Positions 1-7,712 of a stretch of DNA of 64,000 nt are shown piece by piece. The position numbers were made by a program, and so were the translations under genes. The DNA is taken from assembly GCF_014647975.1 (NCBI RefSeq), contig NZ_BMQF01000013.1:1-64000 (forward strand). The letters run 5' to 3'. Under the pieces are notes generated by a model. It had not been told where the DNA came from. It searched no databases and was given only the letters and a program-made list of their open reading frames with translations. The DNA is from Streptomyces fumigatiscleroticus. Its GTDB lineage: Bacteria; Actinomycetota; Actinomycetes; Streptomycetales; Streptomycetaceae. How positions within the stretch are numbered: the first letter of the stretch is position 1; every line of letters begins with the position of its first letter.

Positions 1-38
1 TCACGCAACTCCAGCGGGTACTTCCTCGGGGCAGGCAT
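1..38 (-). CDS. IS3-family transposase OrfA, N-terminal fragment (runs off the left edge)
   Basis: Only the first 12 codons are inside the window. They read MPAPRKYPLELR, the usual opening of IS3-family OrfA proteins, which continue into a helix-turn-helix that binds the insertion-sequence ends. The ATG is at 36-38 on the minus strand, preceded by an AGAGGAGC ribosome binding site about 7 nt upstream. The rest of the element lies to the left of the window. A possible IS terminus beginning TGA lies near position 107, directly beside a strong inverted repeat. I infer an insertion sequence inside, or at the edge of, the accessory island. With so few residues the family call rests on the N-terminal signature alone. 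Confidence 0.7.
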   Translation of the reverse strand, partial: MPAPRKYPLELR

Positions 39-107
39 CGTCAGAGCTCCTCTCATGAGCCCCATCTGACCTGCTGTCACCTCTCCCCGCATCTCGGGGG
101 AACCTCA

Positions 108-161
108 TTCAGGGCGTCCAGGTCGTACGTACAGTGGCGCGCTCCACCTGGACGCCCTGAA
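108..161. terminator. Perfect 16-bp inverted repeat with 22-nt loop
   Basis: The arm TTCAGGGCGTCCAGGT at 108-123 is exactly complementary to 146-161. The structure lies between the IS3 orfA start and the DUF6083 gene, in a 316-base stretch (39-354) with no other convincing gene. It could be a transcription terminator that the IS landed against, or a hairpin that blocks read-through into the element. No long T-run follows either arm. Confidence 0.6.
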
Positions 162-354
162 CCACGCCCGCTCCACGGTGTGTGGGTCGACGGCAGACGG
201 GATGAGAGCTGGGGCAGGTGGTGGTGGAAGCATCAGAGCTGGCTACAGGGACGTGAAGTGCCGGAATTACGCAAGAGATGAATGATAGTTGACCCATCAA
301 TCAGGCTGAAATGCCCCCTACTGATCTCCACCCGGACTCGTTGACACTCGAACG

Positions 355-834
355 ATGAGGGTTACGAGAGCAAGTGACAGTGGCTTATGCCAGAACTGTG
401 GGCAAGCTGACGCCACAGTGCGCAGTCGAGGGCGCGTTGATCTCATAGCTGAGCTCTGTGACGACTGCTGGAGCGGGTTCGTTTCCCAGATGGCGCTGAC
501 TGACGGAGCTACAGCGGCACCCAGACCAGAGTTTGACCACGACGACCCCACTTTCGCGGAACCGCCAACCTGTAGCCGGTGTGGTCGCGACGTTCTCGTC
601 TATCCGACGAACTACGGCCGTTGGGTCAGCCTCGCCATGAGGGAACTGCCAGCCAAGGATGTACCTCGGCACCTTCGCTGGCGTCTCGTTAGGGAGCATG
701 GTGGTGATTTAGTGGCGGTTCGAGCTAGAGGAATTGAGCCACTGCCCAGCGATCTGGTCTGGCCGGCTCATAAGTTGTTGTGCCCTGTCGAGGAGGCCGA
801 AGGATGGCGCATCGAAGGAACCAACAACCCCTGA
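355..834 (+). CDS. DUF6083 zinc-ribbon protein
   Basis: This 159-residue protein has a four-cysteine ribbon (C12, C15, C35, C38), a second CxxC at C73/C76, and then a segment reading YPTNYGRWVSLA...ELPAKDVP...WRLV...DLVAVRARGIEPLP. That pattern I recognise as the actinomycete DUF6083 family, which is often carried on integrative elements and plasmids. The molecular function is unknown; nucleic-acid binding through the zinc ribbons is an inference. Leu119 is encoded by TTA (709-711), a codon that in Streptomyces needs the bldA tRNA, so expression may be limited to late growth. The gene sits alone between an IS3 start and the convergent HerA gene. Its base composition is lower in GC than the chromosome to the right. 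Confidence 0.8.
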   Translation: MRVTRASDSGLCQNCGQADATVRSRGRVDLIAELCDDCWSGFVSQMALTDGATAAPRPEFDHDDPTFAEPPTCSRCGRDVLVYPTNYGRWVSLAMRELPAKDVPRHLRWRLVREHGGDLVAVRARGIEPLPSDLVWPAHKLLCPVEEAEGWRIEGTNNP

Positions 835-924
835 CACGCTCCGACAGTTCGAGGACAAACCAGGTCTTCAGCTCTTTGGCCGTCACGAACTTACCCAACC
901 CGGAAAGCCGCGCGCACAACTAGG

Positions 925-2565
925 TTACCTCTCCCAGTCTTTAACGATTGGGTCGAAGTGGACGTTGCGCCACGGTCGAGCCCACTCCCGCAGATACATC
1001 ACGTCGCTGGATGAAGGTGACGGATGAGCGTCCTCTAGACGCACACGGGAAGGCATAACAGCTGCGTCGCCAATGAGCAAGGCTTCCCCAGCCGAAAGCA
1101 TGGGAAGGGATTCAGTCAGCGGCCCTAGAGAATCTGGAATGAGCCGCTTGACATAGTTTTGGTCTTCCGGATTCGTGAGGCGCATAGCAAGGAAGTTGTT
1201 GCACTGCGAGAATATAGTCTCTGAAATCTCTGCTGGCCGCTGACTCACAATGGCTGCAGTGATGCCGTACTTACGCCCCTCTTTAGCGATTCGCTCGATC
1301 GCATTGCGCGAGGAGCTGTACTTCGCTAGACCACTCTTCGGAACATACTTGTGAGCCTCTTCGTACACAACCAAGAGAGGAGTTTCACTGCGACCGTCCA
1401 CATTCTTCTTTTTAAAGTAATAGGAGTAGTCAAACAGCAGTCGCGATACTAGAGACACCGTGAGGCTTAGCACCTCGAATGGGACACCACTGAGATCGAT
1501 AACTGTCACGTTGGCTTGAGCGCCTTCAATATAACCTGTGAACTGTCGAAGCACTTGCTCCAATCGGACGCTTTTCGCCCGGTCACCCAGAAGAAAGTCA
1601 AGGCGTCGGTCATTGCGGCGGTTCTCTAGGCGGGTGATGAAGTTGTCCAACTTACCGAATAGGGGACCTGCCTTGTCAGACTTCCTGGCACTCGTCGAGG
1701 TATCAATTCTTTCCTCGTTCTTGTCTTTGATAGCTGCGAGAACATCATCAATGTCGAAGAAAAGGGGGGAGTCGTAGTGGATGAGGTCACGCTCATCTTC
1801 GGACCCACTGAAGTGCGCCTTCTTCCCTTCGGTGATAGTCCTCTTCAAAATCGCTATTTGATTGTGTGATTGCTCTTCGTTGCTTTCGATGAAGAGGTCC
1901 TGAAGTTCCTCCGAGTTGAGCAGCCAGTAAGGAAGCACAAGGGATTCAACGCCCAGATGATTGGCTTCAGGAAAGGCGGTTCGGTATTCAGCATGCAAGT
2001 CGAATATAATCACATGCGTGTTATTGAGGGAGTATTCTTCGGGCTCGCTTTCGTCACGCAATTCTGTCGCCTTTTGAATTATCCTAGCCATGGCATGTGA
2101 CTTACCCGAGCCGGTAGACCCCACAACAGCGAGGTGGCGGCTGAAGAATTTATTCCCGTCCACAGGAACGTCCACCTCCTCATCCTGTGCCAGCTGGGCG
2201 AAATGGAATCTGTTCTCAGAGTCCACGGTATTGTAGATTCTTTGAACTTCATCCTTGAAAGCTACCGATACAGTCTTAGGTGGAATTGCGATACCTCCAC
2301 CCCCTCTCTCAAAATGACCGTCTCGGTCAATTATTCCAAGGGGTACGGCTTCAAGCATATAGATGCGTTCGAGATCTCCTTCCTTGGAGGGGCGCAACTC
2401 GATTGAATAGTTCTCAATGATCGCAATGATCGCACTCTCGGTATTATCGTAAACCTTCAAGTATGATCCAACTTCAACGGGTTCACCGTCAGCCAACTCG
2501 GCAATATTATGGACGGCGATTTTGACTCGATTTGGGTAAACGGCAACTACCTCTGCGCTAGACAC
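925..2565 (-). CDS. herA: HerA-type hexameric ATPase of a DUF4297-HerA defence pair
   Basis: The 546-residue product has an N-terminal HAS-barrel-like region (about 1-100) and a HerA/FtsK ATPase core. Walker A is GSTGSGKS at 149-156, a VIIFDLHAEY segment sits at 185-194, the acidic Walker B is VYEEAHKYV at 400-408, and RKYGI...SQRP near 431-443 resembles the sensor/arginine region. HerA hexamers translocate DNA and activate a partner nuclease. Here the partner is the gene 17 nt upstream on the same strand. The start is GTG at 2563-2565. DUF4297-HerA pairs have been reported to protect against phage, probably as an assembled nuclease-ATPase complex. GC content is well below that of the flanking genome, which points to recent transfer. 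Confidence 0.9.
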   Translation of the reverse strand: MSSAEVVAVYPNRVKIAVHNIAELADGEPVEVGSYLKVYDNTESAIIAIIENYSIELRPSKEGDLERIYMLEAVPLGIIDRDGHFERGGGGIAIPPKTVSVAFKDEVQRIYNTVDSENRFHFAQLAQDEEVDVPVDGNKFFSRHLAVVGSTGSGKSHAMARIIQKATELRDESEPEEYSLNNTHVIIFDLHAEYRTAFPEANHLGVESLVLPYWLLNSEELQDLFIESNEEQSHNQIAILKRTITEGKKAHFSGSEDERDLIHYDSPLFFDIDDVLAAIKDKNEERIDTSTSARKSDKAGPLFGKLDNFITRLENRRNDRRLDFLLGDRAKSVRLEQVLRQFTGYIEGAQANVTVIDLSGVPFEVLSLTVSLVSRLLFDYSYYFKKKNVDGRSETPLLVVYEEAHKYVPKSGLAKYSSSRNAIERIAKEGRKYGITAAIVSQRPAEISETIFSQCNNFLAMRLTNPEDQNYVKRLIPDSLGPLTESLPMLSAGEALLIGDAAVMPSRVRLEDAHPSPSSSDVMYLREWARPWRNVHFDPIVKDWER

Positions 2566-2582
2566 CCTACGCTCACTTCCTT

Positions 2583-3755
2583 CTAGAGAACTTCCAACAG
2601 GTCTTCATAGGAGCGCACGAAGACGTAAGAGGCAACGTCGGGACCATCATGTGTAGCATTGATCTTCTCAAAGGTGTAGAAGTCGTGGAACTCTTTGATC
2701 CGTACAGATTGCATCAGGCGAGTTAGGTCTGTTGCCTCTACGATCTTGATCTTGAGATCGCTCGCAGGAGGGCTCAGGAGTTCATCCCAGCGGAAAATTC
2801 CCCCGTGGTACCCAGTGCCATCGTTAAAACGCGCGCCAGCGTCCCAGAAGGCTTTTTTGATCGCCAGAATGTCGTAGTCGCCCCTGAAAGTGATGTACGG
2901 AGGCGGGTCCCCTGGCCTGGCGCAGTACTTGTCCCTCAAAAGCAGGGCTACGCTCGCCAAAGCATCTACATCCGTGTCAGCGTCACACTCGAAGGAGAAG
3001 ACACGTTCGGCTCCTAGATTAACCTTACGCAGGGTGTAGCGTTTCCGTACTGCTCGGAGATACTTGTCGTATCCACATTGCTCAACGTAAGCGGATTCAA
3101 AGATTACGGTTCGGGCGGATCTGATAGCCGAGCGCAGTCTCCGAAAGTCTACCCCCCGACCTCCAATGGGACTGGATAGGATGACGTCCTTCAGGTATCC
3201 GTGGAGAAGTGCATGGTAGTAAGTTGCCTCGATCTCATCCTGGGCGTTGAGTCGGTCCCTGATGAGGCGGAGGACTTTCCTAAATTGATCATGATAGTTC
3301 TCATGGAAGCTGATTTTGCATGCACTCAGGAACTTGCTGCATGTCGATTGGTCATAACCGTCAGAGAAGTCTGACAGTATTCTGGCCAACTCTTCCTGTG
3401 TGAGTGCCCTAATGAGACCCGGCTTCTGATCCAAGAAGTGGCAGTGCAGGATGAACTGCAAACTGTGGTCGTTCTGAAACTGGCGGAACATCAGTTGAAT
3501 GGCTGGAGCTATTGCTGAGACGTAAAACTTTTCGGATCGGTGCTTAACTTGTATGTGATAGTTCTCGACGCTCAGGTCTTGCTTGCCTTCCAATTCGACT
3601 TTTGCGTTAGGGTTGTCGAATATGCGCAGCAATGATGCATCGAACTGGTAGGCGAAGCCTTTGATGGCGTGGTAGCCGCCGTCTCTCTCTTTCTTGATCA
3701 AGCTACTCACGTGTGCGACTCCAGATGCGACTCGATCAGTTACGACACATGTCAC
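2583..3755 (-). CDS. DUF4297 (Cap4-like) endonuclease, effector of the HerA defence pair
   Basis: The 390-residue product begins its conserved part at GGYHAIKGFAYQFDASLLRIF (26-46), followed by VELEGKQD and HIQVKHRS (about 53-74). This is the D...QxK form of the PD-(D/E)xK nuclease core, as in DUF4297/Cap4 dsDNA endonucleases. D60, Q69 and K71 are the likely catalytic residues. The remaining 300 residues would form the oligomerisation and sensing part. The given GTG start at 3755 is the longest. An internal GTG at 3710 has a GGAG 8 nt upstream, sits just before the conserved core, and is a good alternative. The gene is first in a two-gene operon with herA. Codon use and GC are atypical for Streptomyces. 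Confidence 0.85.
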   Translation of the reverse strand: MTCVVTDRVASGVAHVSSLIKKERDGGYHAIKGFAYQFDASLLRIFDNPNAKVELEGKQDLSVENYHIQVKHRSEKFYVSAIAPAIQLMFRQFQNDHSLQFILHCHFLDQKPGLIRALTQEELARILSDFSDGYDQSTCSKFLSACKISFHENYHDQFRKVLRLIRDRLNAQDEIEATYYHALLHGYLKDVILSSPIGGRGVDFRRLRSAIRSARTVIFESAYVEQCGYDKYLRAVRKRYTLRKVNLGAERVFSFECDADTDVDALASVALLLRDKYCARPGDPPPYITFRGDYDILAIKKAFWDAGARFNDGTGYHGGIFRWDELLSPPASDLKIKIVEATDLTRLMQSVRIKEFHDFYTFEKINATHDGPDVASYVFVRSYEDLLEVL

Positions 3756-4571
3756 CTATGAGGCTAGAAGCGCCCAAGTGGCAGAGGGCCACTCATGCTA
3801 GGCGTTTCAGCGCATCTGGGGGCGCGGTTCGCGGAGATGTGATCTAGTGCATGCGCTCTAAGCCCGACCATGACGTGCAACTTGGATGAAGGGCCCTACA
3901 TGAGAAGCTAAACCGCAAGTGTCAAGTACAGTTTCCGTCTCGTCCAGGCTTGTTTGTGGCTGTTCGCTTGTGACCAGAGGCCGGAACCGGTCACGCGTCT
4001 AGGTGGCGACCAGCCTAGTTAGAGGCATTTGCGTTGCCGTGCTGCACGCCTTCACTGCCTTGACCATGTCGCCCTGAAGGATGTGCCTCTTCGGAACCAC
4101 CGGCTAGATAGGCGAGCGACGCGCGGCCTAGGTCGGCACGAGCCACAGATCAGCGGCGTGGCTGGTGAGCCACCCTCGTCGTGGACGATTAGCTTGACTG
4201 TCTTCGAAGTGGTGCGCGGTCGGCCCTGGCAGGTCACTACTTGGCCACCGACAGAGCCCGGCCGCCGGTTGGGTCCTGGGCTGCCCCCAGGCCACCCCCA
4301 TACAGGCCGGGGTTGCAACCATTCACCATGCGAACTGAAACTCTCAAAAGACGACCGCGCGCCTGCGACCATAGTGATCGGCGCTGACAATGGGGCCGGC
4401 CGATGAGGCTTCCGTCACCGCGGCTTACTGCCGTCGGCAGGTGCGCGTGCCACAACCGTGCCAGATGCAGGGGTCAGCCACGGTCAACGAGGGAGCTCCG
4501 CGGTTGGGTCTCCGGCTGCCGCAGCACGTACCGAACCGCCAGGTCAGCGGCATGATCCCCCAGCCTCTCTC
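3756..4571. other. 816-bp stretch without a confident gene
   Basis: This region lies upstream of the nuclease gene. The first 260 bases are moderate in GC and presumably hold the promoter of the defence operon. A minus-strand reading frame over 4052-4390 contains a CGSC pair and could be a decayed small zinc-ribbon gene, but it has no clear ribosome binding site and I do not recognise it. Nothing else convincing was seen. Confidence 0.4.
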
Positions 4572-4925
4572 CTAACGCGGTGATTGCCCGCCCACCCGTC
4601 GTACGCCGGTGCACGCCACCAGGGCGCCACTGTCTTCGGTGAGGAAGAGCATGAAGATCCATGCCGCATCGACGGCGGTGATCTGCCCGAGGCGCACCGG
4701 CTGGTCATGCCGGCCGAGGAGCTGCACCGCTCGTTCCAGCCCCACAGTGTCGACACCCTTGCGCCGCGTGTTACGAAGTCGGCGCGCATAGGTCCGGGCG
4801 CACCACTCGGCGGGGAAGGCCCCATCCCACACAACGTAAGTAGCGCCGTCGAGGAGGGCAGCCAGAGCAGCCACAGAGGCCTCGTCGTCACCGGCCAGCA
4901 GCCGCATCAACAGATGCCGTTCCAT
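4572..4925 (-). CDS. Hypothetical protein, 117 residues
   Basis: The protein starts MERHLLMRLLAGDDEASVAALAALLDGATYVVWDG and ends in LFLTEDSGALVACTGVRR. Its even, protein-like composition (alternating hydrophobic segments, few arginine runs) separates it from antisense shadows around it. The ATG at 4923-4925 has GAGG five nucleotides upstream; a GTG two codons earlier is possible. I do not recognise a family. The C-terminal strand resembles a small sensor-like beta segment, which is only an impression. It is divergent from the coupled pair at 5056-5546, with a 130-nt shared upstream region, and lies between the defence operon and the tRNA-derived boundary, so it is probably island cargo. Confidence 0.5.
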   Translation of the reverse strand: MERHLLMRLLAGDDEASVAALAALLDGATYVVWDGAFPAEWCARTYARRLRNTRRKGVDTVGLERAVQLLGRHDQPVRLGQITAVDAAWIFMLFLTEDSGALVACTGVRRVGGQSPR

Positions 4926-5055
4926 AGCCACCTCGTCGTCGTCCTGCGATGCAGCAACGTTTGTACCGCCAGGATGCCGACGAGGTGGACAACTGGCACG
5001 ATGGGGCGTTTCTTTCCGCCGGTCAGTGGCACTGCCTTACACCTTGGAGGCTTCC

Positions 5056-5349
5056 TTGACGATCGCTGCTTCGCACGCTTACGACCCGAGCTACCAGCTC
5101 CAAACGAGCGCACTGACGCTGATCTTTGGCATAGCGCTCATCGGCTTCGGACGGACGCTCCGCCGGAACGGGCGGCTGCCAGGGCTCTTGAACGTCGGAG
5201 AGAAGATCTCAAGCTCGCTGGTGGCGCAACAGGGCAAGAGCGCCCACGTCGTCAGACTCGGGACGGTGATGATTGCTGTGGGCTGCTTCTTCCTCTTCGG
5301 TACGGTGTGCCTCGTGCTTGGCGCGATAGGTGTTATGGGCCCCGCATGA
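5056..5349 (+). CDS. Small two-helix membrane protein
   Basis: Translated from a TTG at 5056 this is a 97-residue protein with hydrophobic spans at about 18-33 and 67-90, separated by a basic, polar loop (RTLRRNGR...SLVAQQGKSAH). The TTG is chosen because a GGAGG at 5046-5050 sits exactly five nucleotides upstream; an in-frame GTG at 5026 has no such site. The stop codon overlaps the next start as ATGA, so the two genes are almost certainly translationally coupled. No family recognised. Its partner is a tiny zinc-ribbon protein. A membrane anchor plus cytosolic metal-binding partner next to a nuclease-ATPase defence pair makes an accessory immunity or mobile-element role conceivable, but this is inference. 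Confidence 0.6.
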   Translation: MTIAASHAYDPSYQLQTSALTLIFGIALIGFGRTLRRNGRLPGLLNVGEKISSSLVAQQGKSAHVVRLGTVMIAVGCFFLFGTVCLVLGAIGVMGPA

Positions 5350-5546
5350 CCAACCGTGCTGTGTCCTGTCCCGTGTGCAACCAGCGCATGAAGTCTGGTG
5401 GTCTCGTGCTTTCGTGGCGAGAGGACGACGACCAACGGGCATGCCGATCGCTGTGGAGGTGCGCTGATGGGCACGTCTGGTGGAAGTGGGCCGACCGGCC
5501 AAACGAAGGCTTAGTGACCTGCCCGGTGCCCGAGCTGTTCCGCTGA
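5346..5546 (+). CDS. 66-residue zinc-ribbon protein, translationally coupled
   Basis: The ATG (5346-5348) overlaps the TGA of the upstream membrane protein. The protein opens MTNRAVSCPVCNQRMKSGG and contains C8/C11, C33, C39/H43 and C59, enough for one or two zinc sites, plus a tryptophan-rich VWWKW segment. This resembles small zinc-ribbon proteins of Streptomyces mobile elements, but I cannot name a family. Leu56 is encoded by TTA (5511-5513), making full translation dependent on the bldA tRNA. It is the last intact gene before the tRNA-like att remnant. Confidence 0.6.
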   Translation: MTNRAVSCPVCNQRMKSGGLVLSWREDDDQRACRSLWRCADGHVWWKWADRPNEGLVTCPVPELFR

Positions 5547-5650
5547 CATCCAACGCTGACATCAACGACGCCGGACGGCGGCGGCACACAGCAGTCCTGT
5601 ATGGCACCGGTTCACGAGGCAGGCCCCGACCACGCCGAGGGAAGATTGAA

Positions 5651-5694
5651 CTCCTAAAGCGGGTGTCGCAGATTCGAATTCTGCGGGGGCACCA
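5651..5694 (+). other. 3' half of a tRNA (anticodon loop to CCA): probable att site of an integrative element
   Basis: The 44 bases read as a tRNA 3' half. The anticodon loop CTCCTAA (CCU, arginine) is followed by a variable region, a TTCGAAT T-loop with its paired GCAGA/TCTGC stem, GGGGGC and ACCA. The acceptor strand is one base short and no 5' half precedes it, so it is not a functional tRNA. Integrases of actinomycete elements and phages commonly recombine within exactly this part of a tRNA gene and leave such a duplicated 3' end at the far boundary. The orientation means the element lies to the left and the intact tRNA gene should be beyond the left edge of the window. Composition changes to normal Streptomyces values just after it. 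Confidence 0.75.
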
Positions 5695-5754
5695 GGTAGA
5701 ACGGTCCGGACCGATGACGGTTCGGGCCGTTTCGACGGCACGGTCTGATGGCGA

Positions 5755-6103
5755 TCACCTCCGCGTGGCAGACGGCAGCGTCTCACTCCTCGGTGCGCTC
5801 TCCTCCGATGTGGCCGTTCGATGCGCCACGTTCCGCGTGATCGGTTCCTCGCGCCCCGCGCCCGGCAGTCGAGGGGTGTCAGCCCTCTCGGCGCGTTGCA
5901 GAACGTCGAGCCTGCGGGCGCGTTCAGCGTGTTCGCCGTAATCGGTCTGTTCGTCATTGCGACGGACCTCGTGCGGGCCGGGGGACGACTCGGCCAGGGT
6001 GACGGCGGTGATCGTTCGTCTCGTCCGGCAGTTACTCGGCAGCCATTCGCCGGCGCAGAATCATGATGTCGGTGTCGAGGAGTCCCTGCGGTACGTCGAG
6101 CGG
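5755..6103 (-). pseudogene. VapC/PIN-domain toxin relic, frameshifted
   Basis: On the minus strand one frame gives LDVPQGLLDTDIMILRRRM and then a stop (TAA at 6032-6034), the typical PIN-domain opening in which the first catalytic aspartate follows LL. A second frame, from 6012 downward, gives ITAVTLAESSPGPHEVRRND and then RARRLDVLQRAER, the second PIN motif and helix. The two pieces lie in order but in different frames, there is no start codon in front of the first piece (a GTA stands where GTG would be expected), and the C-terminal part is not recognisable. This is a decayed ribonuclease toxin of a VapBC pair. No antitoxin gene remains. It lies just outside the tRNA-derived boundary. Confidence 0.6.
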
Positions 6104-6267
6104 TCAGCGCGCATAGGGATCGTCCAGCCGACCGCCTGCTCCGGTCCGCTGATCAGGAGGACTCGCGACCCTCATCCAAGCGGAGCGAACGCATCCGCCC
6201 CGAGGTCCGTCATGGTCATGAACTGATCGGGAGACGGAGCGCGCACGTTCCGGAAGGAGCCCCACTG

Positions 6268-6675
6268 ATGCGAGTCACACTGTCCTCGGTGATGGTCATG
6301 GCCGTGGCCGTACTGACGGCCGCCTGTTCGGCGCAGGGTGGTGGCGAGGAGGGCGCGGGGTCGTGCGCGTTCACGGCCACGTACGGAGGCCGTACCTATA
6401 CGGGCGTGGCCAACGTCGACTTCACCCTGGGCGACGCCCTCGGCACCGCCGAGTTCCCGCCCTGCGACGACACGGGCCGCGCCGACGATGCGGCAGTGCA
6501 CGAACCGACCACGGCCTATGCCGTCGACGGCCTGGATCCGCGTGTGGGCATCGCGGTGCGGTACGCCCCGGACGAGGTCATGCTGCTCGCCGTCGAGTCC
6601 GACGGCGGCTTGCCTTTGGAGGTCGAGAAGCTGAACAGGAACTCGACGGCTTCACAGTCTCCGAAAGCCGGATGA
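6268..6675 (+). CDS. DUF6281-like secreted lipoprotein
   Basis: The 135-residue precursor has a short basic N-terminus, a hydrophobic stretch and the lipobox LTAAC (Cys20), so it should be lipid-anchored outside the membrane. The mature part contains SCAFTATYGGRTYTGVANVDF and FPPCDDTGR, with two cysteines that may form a disulfide, and a beta-rich tail. This matches my memory of the Streptomyces DUF6281 family, whose function is unknown. The ATG is preceded by GGAAGGAG. It stands upstream of the SPFH gene with a gap of 55-112 nt depending on the start of that gene, so the two may be co-transcribed. Confidence 0.7.
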   Translation: MRVTLSSVMVMAVAVLTAACSAQGGGEEGAGSCAFTATYGGRTYTGVANVDFTLGDALGTAEFPPCDDTGRADDAAVHEPTTAYAVDGLDPRVGIAVRYAPDEVMLLAVESDGGLPLEVEKLNRNSTASQSPKAG

Positions 6676-6730
6676 ATTCTCGTAGTTGTCGGTCCACGGT
6701 CCGTACGGCCCGGTACCGGAGATCGCTACG

Positions 6731-7675
6731 ATGCGCGCCGGCGCCGCGTCCTGGGGGGCGCGGGTGCGTTTTCGGAGGGGGATCTCTGTGTTCGTGCTGT
6801 GCATTCTGCTGCTCGTGGCCGGGGTGGTGCTTTTTCTCGTCGGCCGCGGCCGCACCACCACGGGCTGGAGGCTCGGCGGGGCGCTCAGCGCCGTGGCGGG
6901 CGTGCTGGCGGGCATCTTCGCCTGTGTCCATGTCGTGAGCGCCTCCGAGGTCGGTGTGCCGGTGACCTTCGGGAAGATCGGTACGCCGCTGACCTCGGGC
7001 ATCCACGTCACGTCGCCGTTCACCGACGTCACGTCCTTCTCCACCCGCCCGGTGGACCTCGACCTCAACGACAGGAACACGGTCGAGGTCCGCTCCTCGC
7101 AGGGCGGCGTGCTGTACGCGGACGTCACCATCAAGTGGGCCGTGGTGCCGGCCAGAGCGGTCGAGCTGTACCGGCTGGCGGGCAGCGAGGATGCCGTGGA
7201 GGGGCGGCTGGTGCTGCCGGACAGCCGCGAGATCGTCCGCAACGTCTTCGCGAAGCACACCAGCGAGGAGGGCTACGCGTCCGCCCGTGAGCAGATCGGC
7301 TCGGAGATCGCCGGTCTGATCAAGGAGCGTCTTGCGCCGCGCGGGATCGACGTCACCTCCGTCAACCTGCGCAATGTCAAGCCGTCGGAGAAGCTCCAGG
7401 ACCAGATCGACAAGAAGATCCAGCAGGAGCAGGCCACCGAGCGGGCCACCGAGGCAGCGCGTACGGCCAAGGCGGAGGCGGAGCGCAAGCGGATCGAGGC
7501 GGAGGGCATCGCCCGCGCCAACAAGATCATCGAGCAGTCGCTGAGCGACAAGGTCCTGTACAACCAGTGCCTGGACGCCTACAAGGAGGCCGCGAAGGCC
7601 AACCCGGTGTACGTGGTGCCGTGCGGTACGGACTCGGACGGCACGCCGGTCATCGTCGACAGCGGCAAGAACTGA
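6731..7675 (+). CDS. SPFH/Band 7 (prohibitin-like) membrane protein
   Basis: A single N-terminal transmembrane helix (VFVLCILLLVAGVVLFLVG) is followed by a second hydrophobic segment and an SPFH domain (EVGVPVTFGKIGTPLTSGIHVTSPFTDVTSFSTRPVDLDL). The C-terminal half is an alanine/glutamate-rich coiled coil (QQEQATERATEAARTAKAEAERKRIEAEG). SPFH proteins form membrane-associated rings that scaffold lipid microdomains and membrane proteases. Two starts fit: ATG at 6731 with GGAG 9 nt upstream (used here, 314 residues), or GTG at 6788 with GGAGGGG directly before the helix. The C-terminus has a cysteine pair (CLDAYKEA...VVPCGTD). Confidence 0.85.
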   Translation: MRAGAASWGARVRFRRGISVFVLCILLLVAGVVLFLVGRGRTTTGWRLGGALSAVAGVLAGIFACVHVVSASEVGVPVTFGKIGTPLTSGIHVTSPFTDVTSFSTRPVDLDLNDRNTVEVRSSQGGVLYADVTIKWAVVPARAVELYRLAGSEDAVEGRLVLPDSREIVRNVFAKHTSEEGYASAREQIGSEIAGLIKERLAPRGIDVTSVNLRNVKPSEKLQDQIDKKIQQEQATERATEAARTAKAEAERKRIEAEGIARANKIIEQSLSDKVLYNQCLDAYKEAAKANPVYVVPCGTDSDGTPVIVDSGKN

Positions 7676-7680
7676 TCCGT

Positions 7681-7706
7681 GGCGCCCGGCCGCGCGGCCG
7701 GGCGCC
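7681..7706. terminator. Perfect 13-bp GC palindrome between convergent genes
   Basis: GGCGCCCGGCCGC is followed at once by its exact reverse complement. It sits five bases after the SPFH stop and six before the end of the convergent sortase-substrate relic, so it probably served as a bidirectional terminator. There is no T-tract, as is usual in Streptomyces. Confidence 0.6.
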
Positions 7707-7712
7707 CGGCGG

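Noticed and set aside
4029..4406. Plus-strand gene of about 125 codons upstream of the small island genes
   Set aside because: No ribosome binding site, no recognisable motif, and composition like a non-coding frame.
5641..5700. Functional tRNA-Arg gene
   Set aside because: Only the 3' half is present; there is no 5' acceptor strand or D-arm and the 3' acceptor strand is one base short.
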